Shown: positions 25,802-33,781 of the stretch, in pieces
Layout of the letters: every line of letters starts with the position of its first letter
Numbering within the stretch: the first letter of the stretch is position 1
Source: Candidatus Omnitrophota bacterium
Lineage (GTDB): Bacteria > Omnitrophota > Gorgyraeia > Gygaellales > Profunditerraquicolaceae
DNA: 33,781 nucleotides
Assembly: GCA_026416665.1 (NCBI GenBank)
Contig: JAOAET010000015.1
Coordinates: 68,433-102,213 of the forward strand
Direction: 5' to 3'
Notes under the pieces: generated by a model
What the model was told of the DNA's origin: nothing
Databases searched by the model: none
What the model saw: the letters and a program-made list of their open reading frames with translations, nothing else
Translations under genes and position numbers: made by a program

Positions 25802-27058
25802 TTATTGATTCATTGAAGCAAGAAACTCCGCATTATTCTTTGTCTTGCTAAGTTTCTCAATCAACAACTCCATTGCCTCCACATTATTTAACTCATTAAG
25901 AACTTTTCGTAAAATCCACACCTTCTGTAACTCTTCGGGAGTCAAGAGTAATTCCTCGTGTCTTGTGTTTGAACGCTTGATATCAATCGCTGGATAAATT
26001 CTACGCTGAAATAAATTCCGATCAAGTTGAATCTCCATATTACCTGTCCCTTTGAACTCTTCAAAGATAACCTCATCCATCCGACTACCTGTATCAATAA
26101 GGGCAGTGGCAATAATGGTTAGACTACCTCCTTCTTCTACATCACGCGCTGCACCAAAAAAGCGTTTTGGTTTTTGTAAGGCATTAGAATCAATACCACC
26201 AGAAAGCACTTTTCCACTGTGCGGGACAACCGCATTATAGGCACGTGCGAGTCGGGTAATTGAATCTAAAAGAATTACTACATCGCGTTTATGCTCAACC
26301 AGACGCTTTGCCTTCTCTAGTACTATCTCTGCTACCTGAACATGTCGTTCAGGTGGTTCATCAAAGGTAGAAGAAATAACTTCTCCTTTGACATGGCGTT
26401 GCATATCCGTAACTTCCTCAGGACGTTCATCAATTAGAAGTACAATCAAGGTTACTTCTGGAGAATTAGTGGTAATGGCATTTGCCAGTTTCTGCAATAA
26501 TACTGTCTTTCCACTATACGGCTGGGCAACAATCAACCCACGTTGGCCTTTTCCAATGGGTGTCAAAAGTGATAGAATACGCATTGAGATATCATTGGGT
26601 TCAGTTTCTAAGTTGAATCTACGACGAGGATATACAGGAGTAAGGTTATCAAAGAGAACTTTTTCTTTTGCCTCCTCGGGGTTTTCGAAATTTACTGCTT
26701 CCACTTTTAGTAAAGCAAAATACTTCTCTCCCTCTTTGGGAGGTCGTATTTGACCTGAGACAGTATCGCCAGTTCTTAAATCAAATTTGCGTATCTGAGA
26801 AGGCGAGACATAGATGTCGTCGGGACAAGGCAGATAATTATAGTTAGGCGAACGTAAAAAACCAAATCCTTCCGGCAGTATCTCCAAGATACCTTCTCCA
26901 AACATCAACCCTTCTTTCTCTGCCTGAGCCTGCAAAATTTTAAAAATAAGCTCTTGCTTTTTAAGACCACTTACCCCGTTTACCCCTAGTTCCTTGGCGA
27001 CTCTATTAATTTCCGAAATTTTCATCTCTTTGAGTTTCCCTATATCTAACTTCTCCAC
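25802..27058 (-). CDS. rho: Transcription termination factor Rho
   Basis: Rho is the hexameric RNA helicase that ends transcription. Of 418 residues, 1-45 form the N-terminal helical domain and about 50-125 the cold-shock-like RNA-binding domain ([22 protein letters not shown]). The rest is the RecA-like ATPase with [15 protein letters not shown] (P-loop), [21 protein letters not shown] and [21 protein letters not shown]. The P-loop reads PYSGKT where PKAGKT is usual, so Lys181 of the E. coli numbering is Tyr here. The start is a GTG at 27056-27058 with GGAGG inside the end of coaE; the genes overlap by 13 bases. Confidence 0.97.
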   Translation of the reverse strand: MEKLDIGKLKEMKISEINRVAKELGVNGVSGLKKQELIFKILQAQAEKEGLMFGEGILEILPEGFGFLRSPNYNYLPCPDDIYVSPSQIRKFDLRTGDTVSGQIRPPKEGEKYFALLKVEAVNFENPEEAKEKVLFDNLTPVYPRRRFNLETEPNDISMRILSLLTPIGKGQRGLIVAQPYSGKTVLLQKLANAITTNSPEVTLIVLLIDERPEEVTDMQRHVKGEVISSTFDEPPERHVQVAEIVLEKAKRLVEHKRDVVILLDSITRLARAYNAVVPHSGKVLSGGIDSNALQKPKRFFGAARDVEEGGSLTIIATALIDTGSRMDEVIFEEFKGTGNMEIQLDRNLFQRRIYPAIDIKRSNTRHEELLLTPEELQKVWILRKVLNELNNVEAMELLIEKLSKTKNNAEFLASMNQ

Positions 27059-27654
27059 AACATCCTCCTTAATTTGTTTAATTGGTTAATTAAATGTAAT
27101 TTACTGCCAGAATTGTCTATAATAAAATCCGCCTGCGCAATTTTTTTACGAAGCGGAATTTGCGCACTTATCCGCGCACGTATATCGCCCTTGGAAAGAC
27201 AAAAACGCTTTTTAACTCGCTCAAAGATTTGCTTTTGGTTTGCCTTAACCACAATCACATAATCGCACAAATTATTTAATTTTGTCTCAAATAAAAGTGG
27301 TGCATCCAAAATTACCAGCCCACTTTTTATCTTGTTGATACTTTTTTTTATCTGTTTAATTATTCGTGGATGCATAATCTTTTCTAATTTCTTACGCGAA
27401 GAACTGTTTTTAAATACTAAATCTGCTAACCTTTGACGATTAATAATTCTGTCTTTGTTAAAAACCTCGGGGAAGACCCGAGCGATTTCTCCCTTTACCT
27501 TTTTATCCTTATTCAATAGGTTATGGGAAATAGCATCGGCATCAATTAACTTTGCTTTCCAACCTTTTATTATCTGAGCAACTGTACTTTTTCCAGAACC
27601 AAAAACGCCAGTTATTCCTATAACCAAGCGTTTAGAGGGACATTGCCTTTTCAT
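27046..27654 (-). CDS. coaE: Dephospho-CoA kinase
   Basis: CoaE phosphorylates dephospho-CoA, the last step of coenzyme A synthesis. The 202-residue protein has the P-loop GVFGSGKST near residues 16-24, [34 protein letters not shown] and a C-terminal helix. Its start overlaps the end of glgA by 23 bases, and its end holds the ribosome-binding site and start of rho. No clear Shine-Dalgarno before the ATG, so expression is probably by coupling to glgA. An internal TTG nearer the P-loop is possible but not preferred. Confidence 0.93.
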   Translation of the reverse strand: MKRQCPSKRLVIGITGVFGSGKSTVAQIIKGWKAKLIDADAISHNLLNKDKKVKGEIARVFPEVFNKDRIINRQRLADLVFKNSSSRKKLEKIMHPRIIKQIKKSINKIKSGLVILDAPLLFETKLNNLCDYVIVVKANQKQIFERVKKRFCLSKGDIRARISAQIPLRKKIAQADFIIDNSGSKLHLINQLNKLRRMLWRS

Positions 27655-29023
27655 AAATTTTTTGATATTTCTTGGCAGAAGTAGCCCAAGAGAAGTTTTC
27701 TTTCATCCCCTGCTGGATAAGTTGATTCCACTTTTTCTTTAACTTAAAATCCTTTACTGCTTTCTTTAAAGTCTGAAGTAACCTCTCTTTAGAATATACA
27801 TCAAAGATATAGCCGTTTTTATCGTTGACTGTGTCTGCCAAACCTCCAGTCTTAAAAACAATAGGTACACTCCCATAACGGAAACTAATCATCTGTCCTA
27901 GACCACAGGGCTCATACTTAGAAGGCATTAAAAACATATCTGAACCTGCGTAAATTTTATGCGCTAAAGTATCATCAAATTTAAGATGCAAAGAAATTAC
28001 CTTAGGATATTTCTTAGCCATCTGCTCCATAATCTGATGATACTTTAAATCCCCTGTTCCTAATATCACCATTTGAATATCAAGATGGCAGATTTCATCA
28101 ATTGCCTCGGCAACAATATCAAAACCTTTTTGTTCAGCCAAGCGAGACACCACACCAATAAGCGGAACAGACTTCTTGACGGGCAAGTTACAGATTTTCT
28201 GCAAGTCTTCTTTACACTTTGCCTTGCCTGATATGTCTTTTGTGGAAAAATTAGCTGCTATTTTTGTATCTTTAGCGGGGTCCCAGATAGTATAGTCCAA
28301 ACCATTAAGAATTCCATAGAGTCTATCTTTTCGCTTGGCCAATACCCCTTCTAAACCAAAACCAAATTCTTTGGTCTGAATTTCCTGACTGTAAGTTGGG
28401 CTAACCGTGGTAATAATGTCTGAAAAAACTAAACCACCTTTTAGCACATTAATCTTATCGTAGTATTCCAGCATCTCCATATTAAAAACACCCCAGTCAA
28501 GGCCAGTCTTGGGTAATTCTTCTTTAGGGAAAAGCCCTTGGTAGCCAAGGTTGTGTATCGTAAAAACTGTGCGCGTCTTTACAAAAAATGGGTCTTCCGC
28601 TAAAGGATTTTTAAGATATACAGGGATTAAAGCTGATTGCCAGTCATGACAGTGAATAATATCGGGTTTAAACTTAATTTGTTTCAATAACTCTAAAGCT
28701 TTTTTACAGAAATAAGAGAACCGCTCAAGGTTATCTTTATAATCACCAGTTTTATCTCCATAGAGGCCATCACGGTCAAAGTATTCTTTATTTTCAATAA
28801 AGTAAACTAAGACATTTTTGCCTATCTTAGAATAAGAAATACCTTCAGTAAATGATTTTACCTGTGGGTTTTTAACAGTATGGACACATTTATAACCAGG
28901 CATAATAACAATAGCCTCTTCGCCTAATTTCTCTAAAGCAACAGGTAACGCTCCAACTACATCCGCTAATCCGCCAGTCTTAGCAAAGGGAACAACTTCG
29001 CTTGCTATCATTACAATCTTCAT
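27632..29023 (-). CDS. glgA: Glycogen (starch) synthase, GT5 family
   Basis: GlgA extends alpha-1,4-glucan chains from ADP-glucose (or UDP-glucose). The 463-residue sequence starts MKIVMIASEVVPFAKTGGLADVVG in outline, with the substrate-binding Lys15 in KTGGLADVVGALP. It has FTIHNLGYQGLF, GVVSRLAEQKGFDI and the C-terminal SKYEPCGLGQMISFRYGSVP with its catalytic glutamate. Length and domain order (two GT-B Rossmann domains) are normal. AAAGGAGG precedes the ATG. The presence of the gene implies stored glucan. It sits between polA (74 bases) and coaE (overlap). Confidence 0.95.
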   Translation of the reverse strand: MKIVMIASEVVPFAKTGGLADVVGALPVALEKLGEEAIVIMPGYKCVHTVKNPQVKSFTEGISYSKIGKNVLVYFIENKEYFDRDGLYGDKTGDYKDNLERFSYFCKKALELLKQIKFKPDIIHCHDWQSALIPVYLKNPLAEDPFFVKTRTVFTIHNLGYQGLFPKEELPKTGLDWGVFNMEMLEYYDKINVLKGGLVFSDIITTVSPTYSQEIQTKEFGFGLEGVLAKRKDRLYGILNGLDYTIWDPAKDTKIAANFSTKDISGKAKCKEDLQKICNLPVKKSVPLIGVVSRLAEQKGFDIVAEAIDEICHLDIQMVILGTGDLKYHQIMEQMAKKYPKVISLHLKFDDTLAHKIYAGSDMFLMPSKYEPCGLGQMISFRYGSVPIVFKTGGLADTVNDKNGYIFDVYSKERLLQTLKKAVKDFKLKKKWNQLIQQGMKENFSWATSAKKYQKIYEKAMSL

Positions 29024-29038
29024 CTTTCCTCCTTTATG

Positions 29039-29058
29039 TTGTAAAGTTTAATTTACAA
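29039..29058 (-). promoter_or_regulatory. Perfect inverted repeat just upstream of the glgA ribosome-binding site
   Basis: TTGTAAA and TTTACAA form a 7-bp perfect inverted repeat with a 6-base spacer, ending about 7 bases before the AAAGGAGG of glgA. It may be an RNA hairpin or a dyad operator. The function is not known from sequence alone. Confidence 0.35.
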
Positions 29059-29097
29059 TCTGACCCTCTGTTAAGCTTGAAGTAATTATAGTTCATC

Positions 29098-31683
29098 TTA
29101 TTCTAATGGCTCCATCTCTAACCAGTTTTTGCCTATTTTCATCTCTACCTTTATAGGGACACGCAATTTAAATGCACCTTCCATATGTTTACGCACAATC
29201 TGGGCAAAATCTTTAAGTATTTGCTTATCCACATCAAAAACCAGTTCATCATGAACCTGCAAAAGCATACGGGCAGATAGATTTTTTGCTTTAATCTCTT
29301 GGGCAATTTCCACCATAGCCATTTTAATCAAATCACTGGCTGAACCTTGAATAGGGGTATTTACTGCCTGTCGTTGCGCAAACTGCCGCATAGCAGTATT
29401 TTTACTGGTGATATCAGGCAGATATCTGCGTCTTCCTGAAATAGTGGTAACAAATCCATTTTTTTCGGTTAAGGCAATCTGTTGTTCAATATATTTTTTT
29501 ACACCGGGATAAGTTACAAAATAGGCATCAATAAATGCCTGTGCCTGTTGCTGGGAAATTCCTAAATCTCGTGACAAACCATAGGCGCTTAAACCATAAA
29601 TAATTCCAAAATTAATTCGTTTTGCCTGCTCACGCATCTGATCGGTAACATCTTTTTCATCAACACCGTAAATAAGACAAGCTGTCCTGCGATGAATATC
29701 CTGATTATTTCTAAAGGCAGAACACAAAACCTCATCCTCTGACAGATGCGCCAATATTCTCAGCTCTATCTGTGAATAGTCACAAGAAAGCAAGACACTT
29801 TTTTCAGAGAAAGCAATAACTGCTTGGCGAATCTTTCTACCTACTTCTGTTTTTATAGGCAGGTTCTGTAAATTGGGATTAAGTGAACTAAGTCTACCTG
29901 TTTCTGTCCCTGTCTGGTCAAAAGTAGCATGAATTCTGCCTGTATGGGGATTTACCATTTGCGGTAGCGCATCAATGTATGTACTTTTTAATTTTACTAA
30001 TTGCCGATATTCAAGAAGTTTTTTAGGTAAGGGATGAAGTTCAGCAAGTTTATTTAATACCTCTTCGTCTGTAGAGGCACCTGTTTTGGTGCGTTTTACT
30101 ATCGGCAACTTCAATCTATCAAACAAAATATCTCTCAACTGTAATGGCGAATTAATATTAAACTGGCATCCGCAGATTCCATAGATTTCTTCTATTAAAT
30201 AAGCAAGCCGTTTCTCTACTTCAACAGAAAGCTGTTTTAAAAAAGCTACATCCAGCTTTATTCCTGTCTGCTGCATATCAGAGAGCACCTTAACCAAGGG
30301 CATTTCAATGGACTCAAATAACTTAGTTAAACCCTTTTTATCAAGCTCAATTTCAAGTTTATCCTTTAGTCTAAAAATAAGATTTACTGCCAATGCCGGT
30401 GAAATATCTTCTTCCTTAACAGATTCATTAAGATAATTCCACGAAATATCTGCTAAATTAAAACCAGCACCCGCAGGATTACACAGATAAGCAGCAATCA
30501 TTGTATCAAAATAAATACCCTCTAAACTAAGACCATAACAGGCAAATAAAATCTTTAAGGTTTTTAAATCTTGCCCAATTTTTCTTATCTGTGGGTCTTC
30601 AATAATTGTGCGTAACTTTTCACATCTACAATTTACTGTATAAACTTTTTGCTCAACACCAAAAGCAAACTCTACTGGCTCTGTTGATAATTGAGAGTTT
30701 AGCTTAAACGGCATTATAGAAACATTCCTATGATTAGCTACAACCACCATCTCCTTAGCTTGCTGGGCAATCTTTATTAACTTATCCGGGTCTATATGTT
30801 CAACTTGCACTTCTGTTGGTGATTTTACAGGCAGGTCATTTAACATTGCTTTAAACTCCAATTTCTTAAATATCCGAAACAACTCATTGTAGTCTGCAGT
30901 TTTTATAGATAAATCTTCCACGGTGTAGCTAAGTTTAATATTTCGGTTAAGCTGAGCTAATTCTTTGTTAAGTAGAATCCTTTCTTGGTTAGCTTGAATA
31001 ATTTCCCTTAATTTTTCAGGGACTATTTCATTTACATGCTTAGTAATCTGCTCTATACTACCAAAGGCAGTTAATAATTTCACTGCTGTCTTTTCAGTTA
31101 TCCCTTTAATTGAAGGGATATTATCGGTAGGGTCTCCAAGCAAAGCAATAAGGTCAGCAATATTCTGGGGAGATATCCCAAATCGCTCTTTTACTTTTGC
31201 CACATCGTAGAGGATATCCTGTTCTTTTTGTGGATTTAAAACAAAAACCTGCTCATCAACTAATTGCAAAAGGTCCTTGTCTGAGCTAACCACTGTAGTT
31301 AGTATTCCTTTTTTCTTTGCTTGTTCACAAAGGGTTGCAATAATATCGTCTGCTTCGTAACCTGGTTCTTCGCAAAGTGCAAGTCCATAGGCATAAATTA
31401 TCTCTTTAATAATCTCTATTTGGCTTACTAAGTCCTCAGGCATAGGTGGACGATTAGCTTTGTAATCACTATCCTTTTTGTGCCGAAATGTCTCTTCTGG
31501 ACGGTCAAAACAAACCCCTACCAAATCAGGTTTATGATTTTTGAGTATCTTCTGAAGCATACGCACAAAACCATAAACCGCATTTGTAGCTTGCCCCGTA
31601 GAGGTAGAAAGCCCTCGTATCGCATAAAAAGCACGGTAACAGAAGGCAGTTGCATCAATAAGAAAAAGTCTTTGCTTCGGCAT
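29098..31683 (-). CDS. polA: DNA polymerase I with degenerate proofreading domain
   Basis: DNA polymerase I, 861 residues, for gap repair and Okazaki maturation. Residues 1-285 are the 5' nuclease (YEADDIIATL, SSDKDLLQLV, GDPTDNIPSIKGI). Residues 290-450 are the 3'-5' exonuclease fold, but the usual acidic residues are missing: no DxE near 315, Leu-Lys in GQDLKTLK where Asp is expected, and Asn in AVNLI for the last Asp. Residues 465-861 are the polymerase: DYSQIELR (635-642), REQAKRINFGIIYG (684-697) and VHDELVFDV. No Shine-Dalgarno before the ATG; the leader is about 155 bases with hairpins. Confidence 0.96.
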   Translation of the reverse strand: MPKQRLFLIDATAFCYRAFYAIRGLSTSTGQATNAVYGFVRMLQKILKNHKPDLVGVCFDRPEETFRHKKDSDYKANRPPMPEDLVSQIEIIKEIIYAYGLALCEEPGYEADDIIATLCEQAKKKGILTTVVSSDKDLLQLVDEQVFVLNPQKEQDILYDVAKVKERFGISPQNIADLIALLGDPTDNIPSIKGITEKTAVKLLTAFGSIEQITKHVNEIVPEKLREIIQANQERILLNKELAQLNRNIKLSYTVEDLSIKTADYNELFRIFKKLEFKAMLNDLPVKSPTEVQVEHIDPDKLIKIAQQAKEMVVVANHRNVSIMPFKLNSQLSTEPVEFAFGVEQKVYTVNCRCEKLRTIIEDPQIRKIGQDLKTLKILFACYGLSLEGIYFDTMIAAYLCNPAGAGFNLADISWNYLNESVKEEDISPALAVNLIFRLKDKLEIELDKKGLTKLFESIEMPLVKVLSDMQQTGIKLDVAFLKQLSVEVEKRLAYLIEEIYGICGCQFNINSPLQLRDILFDRLKLPIVKRTKTGASTDEEVLNKLAELHPLPKKLLEYRQLVKLKSTYIDALPQMVNPHTGRIHATFDQTGTETGRLSSLNPNLQNLPIKTEVGRKIRQAVIAFSEKSVLLSCDYSQIELRILAHLSEDEVLCSAFRNNQDIHRRTACLIYGVDEKDVTDQMREQAKRINFGIIYGLSAYGLSRDLGISQQQAQAFIDAYFVTYPGVKKYIEQQIALTEKNGFVTTISGRRRYLPDITSKNTAMRQFAQRQAVNTPIQGSASDLIKMAMVEIAQEIKAKNLSARMLLQVHDELVFDVDKQILKDFAQIVRKHMEGAFKLRVPIKVEMKIGKNWLEMEPLE

Positions 31684-31706
31684 TATTTAATAATGTTATG
31701 CATGGG

Positions 31707-31761
31707 ATCTATTGAACGAATAGATGTGAGGAAATAAACCATGATAGAATATGGTATCCTC
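31707..31761 (-). promoter_or_regulatory. Two consecutive hairpins in the polA leader
   Basis: Reading the minus strand, GAGGA-ACCAT (31757-31761, 31751-31755 on the other arm) pairs with ATGGT-TCCTC around an AUUCUAUC loop, with one asymmetric bulge (31728-31761). It is followed 2 bases later by a perfect 7-bp hairpin, ATCTATT-cgttc-AATAGAT (31707-31725). Neither ends in a U-run, so they are not ordinary terminators. I do not recognise a known riboswitch. Confidence 0.4.
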
Positions 31762-31844
31762 GCTAAGATTTTCGTTGTTTGCCACTATATCCTTTGATTT
31801 TTTTGGAAACCTCTGAAACTTTGGCAGGTTACATTCTTGGGTAA

Positions 31845-31873
31845 ATAATAACTTAAATGCCTATACCTGTCAA
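31845..31873 (-). promoter_or_regulatory. polA promoter
   Basis: A perfect TTGACA (31868-31873) and TATTAT (31845-31850) on the minus strand are 17 bases apart. A transcript would start near 31838 and have a leader of roughly 155 bases before polA. Confidence 0.65.
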
Positions 31874-32019
31874 GAAAAATTTATGCAGGGTAATAAAAAT
31901 GTAACTGGTATATCAGCCAGATATTCGTATCTAACTTTTTAGACAACTTACACTTATCAAGCTATCAAAATAAATCACACAATCAAATTTCAGTTATTTC
32001 ACTCAAATATTGTTTTTTA

Positions 32020-33781
32020 CTAACCAATAGTGGCAGCTTCAGTAGGCACTTCCATTAAAACCAATAACTCCTGCATCTCAGGTGCAGTGGGAATAGCAAA
32101 TTCCTCTTCAAATTTTAAGATAGTGCTAAGATAAATTGCTACCTGCTGAAGCTTTTGGGTTTCTCTGCGCTGAACACATACAGCAATATACTCTTTAATA
32201 TGGGCATAAGGCATTGCCTTTCCATTTATTTCTTTTTGGATTAAAGTCCATTCTTTATCAAGGTCTTTAATATTAGATGCCGCAGCTAATGTCTGCAACG
32301 TCTTCATAGCTATTTCAGAATTCATCAACTGTGGATTAATCCCTGGTTGCGTCGTAATGGGAAGTGCACGGAAGTCAATACCACCTGGTTGCTTTCTTTC
32401 TTTTTCTGGATTTGTTGTAATTTCGTCGTAACCTTTTTCACCAGTAGTAGAGGATGTAGTTTTTGTTCCTTTGGTTTCTCCATTAGAGGAAGTTGCTTTT
32501 CCGGTTAATTTATTTCTTATCCAAACCACTAGCTGGATCACCATATTGCCTATCCTATTAAAAAATTCTCCGGGATTTATAGTTCCTCTTTCATCCCGTA
32601 AGAAATGGTAAAAAGAAGACTTAAACTTTTCTATTAATCTACCTAAGAAGGTTGTCTTCTTTGAGGGTTCAGAAACTTTTGTTGCCTTTTTAGTTGAAGG
32701 ATCTGGTTTCTTTTCGGGTTCTTTTGTTGAGCCTTTGCTCACTGCGACTTTCTTCTCGGAACCTTTTTTCAACCAATACCACATACCTATACCACCAACA
32801 ACCATACCTAATGGCAAACTAAATAAAGAAATCCCAATGGTAACTCCAACCCAAGAAAGCACTGCTTTATTTTTTGAAACAAAGCTAACAATTCTACTTT
32901 TCCATCCTTTGGATTCTTTTGTTCTTTCTTTATCGTCTCTCCTCATCTTTAACTCTTTTTCTATTTTCTCTATCTCCCTATCTATTTTTTCTAGTTTTCC
33001 TCTTTTAACTAAGGTGATTTTATCTTCTTCGTATTTTTTAAATTTATCTTCAGTGCCATCAGTATACTTAAGAATCATGCCACCGCCAAAAAATATACGA
33101 CCTTTATTTTTATCATTTATTACATTCTTTATCTTTCCATCAGTAGCAAGAACTGAAACTTCATGTTCCTTAGCCGGATCTATAGTATTAACTATAATTT
33201 CTTCCCATCCTAACAGCTTCCGTTTTTCTGCCATCTGTTTTTCAATTTCTTCGACCCTGTTTTTCTTCTCTGGATTTTCTACCTCAATAGTTATTCTTTT
33301 CATCTCCTCAAACTCATCAAAATCCTCTCTATCCTCACTATAGATAAGTTTTTTCTTTCCAAGAGCCCAAGTCATTTCTTTTACCTCTTTTAATTCACCG
33401 GATTTTAACCTCACTATATCACCTTTTTTTACTTTTTCTATTGGTACCTCCTCAAACAATTCTTTTTCCAGGATAGTTTTTTCTTTCTGTAATTTCTTGA
33501 TTTCTTTTTCAGCCTCCACTAACTTTTCTCTCTCTTCTTTCAACTCTTTAAGTCTTTTCCCTAGTTTTTCTACAGACGAATCGTTCTTACTAGATTTCTT
33601 TTTGCGAACAGTCTGAACCAGCATTACTATAAAACTAGCCATCACAAATACCACTGCTGTTGTTGGTAGATGAAGAAGCATTAATAAACCAGTAATCCCA
33701 CCAATTGTTGCCAAAACTTTCATAACTCCCTTTTTGCTTGAGATAAACCTTGAGCTGGAAGCTACCAATCCAGTTATTAAA
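32020..33781 (-). CDS. Unrecognised membrane-anchored coiled-coil protein, probably N-terminally cut by window edge
   Basis: I do not recognise this protein. The frame is open to base 33781, so the start may lie outside. An internal ATG at 33721-33723 with AAAGGGAG close by is an alternative start. Numbering from a TTG at 33768: hydrophobic segment 17-53, Lys/Glu coiled coil about 60-107, and a strand-rich block 108-165 (KVKKGDIVRLKSGE). A second coiled coil spans 170-187, a second strand-rich block 190-255 (FFGGGMILKYTDGTED), and a third coiled coil 256-285. Membrane segment 303-333 follows, then a Ser/Thr/Lys linker, an amphipathic part with RDERGTINPGEFFNRIG, a low-complexity linker and a helical C-terminus. 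Two strand-plus-coil units suggest an internal duplication. Confidence 0.75.
   Translation of the reverse strand, partial: LITGLVASSSRFISSKKGVMKVLATIGGITGLLMLLHLPTTAVVFVMASFIVMLVQTVRKKKSSKNDSSVEKLGKRLKELKEEREKLVEAEKEIKKLQKEKTILEKELFEEVPIEKVKKGDIVRLKSGELKEVKEMTWALGKKKLIYSEDREDFDEFEEMKRITIEVENPEKKNRVEEIEKQMAEKRKLLGWEEIIVNTIDPAKEHEVSVLATDGKIKNVINDKNKGRIFFGGGMILKYTDGTEDKFKKYEEDKITLVKRGKLEKIDREIEKIEKELKMRRDDKERTKESKGWKSRIVSFVSKNKAVLSWVGVTIGISLFSLPLGMVVGGIGMWYWLKKGSEKKVAVSKGSTKEPEKKPDPSTKKATKVSEPSKKTTFLGRLIEKFKSSFYHFLRDERGTINPGEFFNRIGNMVIQLVVWIRNKLTGKATSSNGETKGTKTTSSTTGEKGYDEITTNPEKERKQPGGIDFRALPITTQPGINPQLMNSEIAMKTLQTLAAASNIKDLDKEWTLIQKEINGKAMPYAHIKEYIAVCVQRRETQKLQQVAIYLSTILKFEEEFAIPTAPEMQELLVLMEVPTEAATIG

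Larger units (their letters stand above)
31684..32019. other. Non-coding gap upstream of polA
   Basis: This 336-base stretch has no gene I can support. It holds the polA promoter, the polA leader with its two hairpins, and, at 31874-32019, A+T-rich sequence downstream of the last gene in which I see only short weak dyads and no convincing terminator. Confidence 0.6.

Noticed and set aside
26388-26753. 121-codon plus-strand frame
   Set aside because: Antisense to rho, which is conserved along its whole length.
31874-32019. Terminator after the coiled-coil gene
   Set aside because: Only 4-bp stems such as CTGG/CCAG were seen, without a proper U-run.
32735-33343. Open frame of 202 codons on the plus strand
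   Set aside because: It is antisense to the coiled-coil protein. Its Ser/Phe/Ile-rich translation is the usual product of reading Lys/Glu-rich codons backwards, and it has no family motif.
1-33781. Mobile elements, CRISPR arrays, tRNA or rRNA genes
   Set aside because: No transposase, integrase, direct-repeat array or tRNA-like T-arm was found on reading both strands.

Overview
The window is A+T-rich bacterial DNA, densely coding. Every protein gene except rpmB is on the minus strand. Bacterial translation and cell-wall genes (rpsB, tsf, pyrH, frr, prfA, prmC, rho, murA) lie beside a set of Wood-Ljungdahl corrinoid-protein genes. That combination, the rho-rpmE-prfA-prmC-murA order and the short EF-Ts suggest an uncultured anaerobe of the Omnitrophota/PVC kind. 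The taxon is an inference from gene content, not proven here. I saw no tRNA, rRNA, CRISPR array, insertion sequence or prophage gene.

Layout from left to right (transcription of minus-strand genes runs right to left). Positions 1-2384 hold the operon rpsB-tsf-pyrH-frr, with frr cut by the window edge. It is driven from two sigma70-like promoters in the divergent gap at 2385-2712. A lone plus-strand rpmB (2713-2943) has its own promoter and converges on recJ across a likely bidirectional terminator. Positions 2980-6915 hold a second operon: a 51-residue zinc ribbon, rsfS, argS and recJ, with a good promoter at 6962-6989. A CNNM/CorC-type membrane protein and an M16 metallopeptidase follow at 6993-9292.

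Positions 9336-22258 are the most distinctive part. The tryptophan genes are split: trpG-trpD-trpC-trpF comes first and trpB-trpA last. Between the halves, in the same direction and with gaps of at most about 40 bases, sit a PsbP/DcrB-like exported protein, acsC, a RACo-type corrinoid activator, a CooC/AcsF-type ATPase, acsD, acsE, and a secreted protein of probable alpha/alpha-toroid fold. The five middle genes encode the corrinoid iron-sulfur protein, its methyl donor enzyme and two maturation or activation factors, which is the methyl-transfer part of acetyl-CoA synthesis. The CODH/ACS catalytic subunits (acsA/cooS and acsB) and trpE are not in the window.

Positions 22294-31683 hold a housekeeping run: murA, prmC, prfA, rpmE, rho, coaE, glgA and polA. 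Several of these overlap, and polA has a long, hairpin-rich leader. The right end (32020-33781) is an unrecognised membrane-anchored coiled-coil protein, probably cut at its N-terminus by the window edge.
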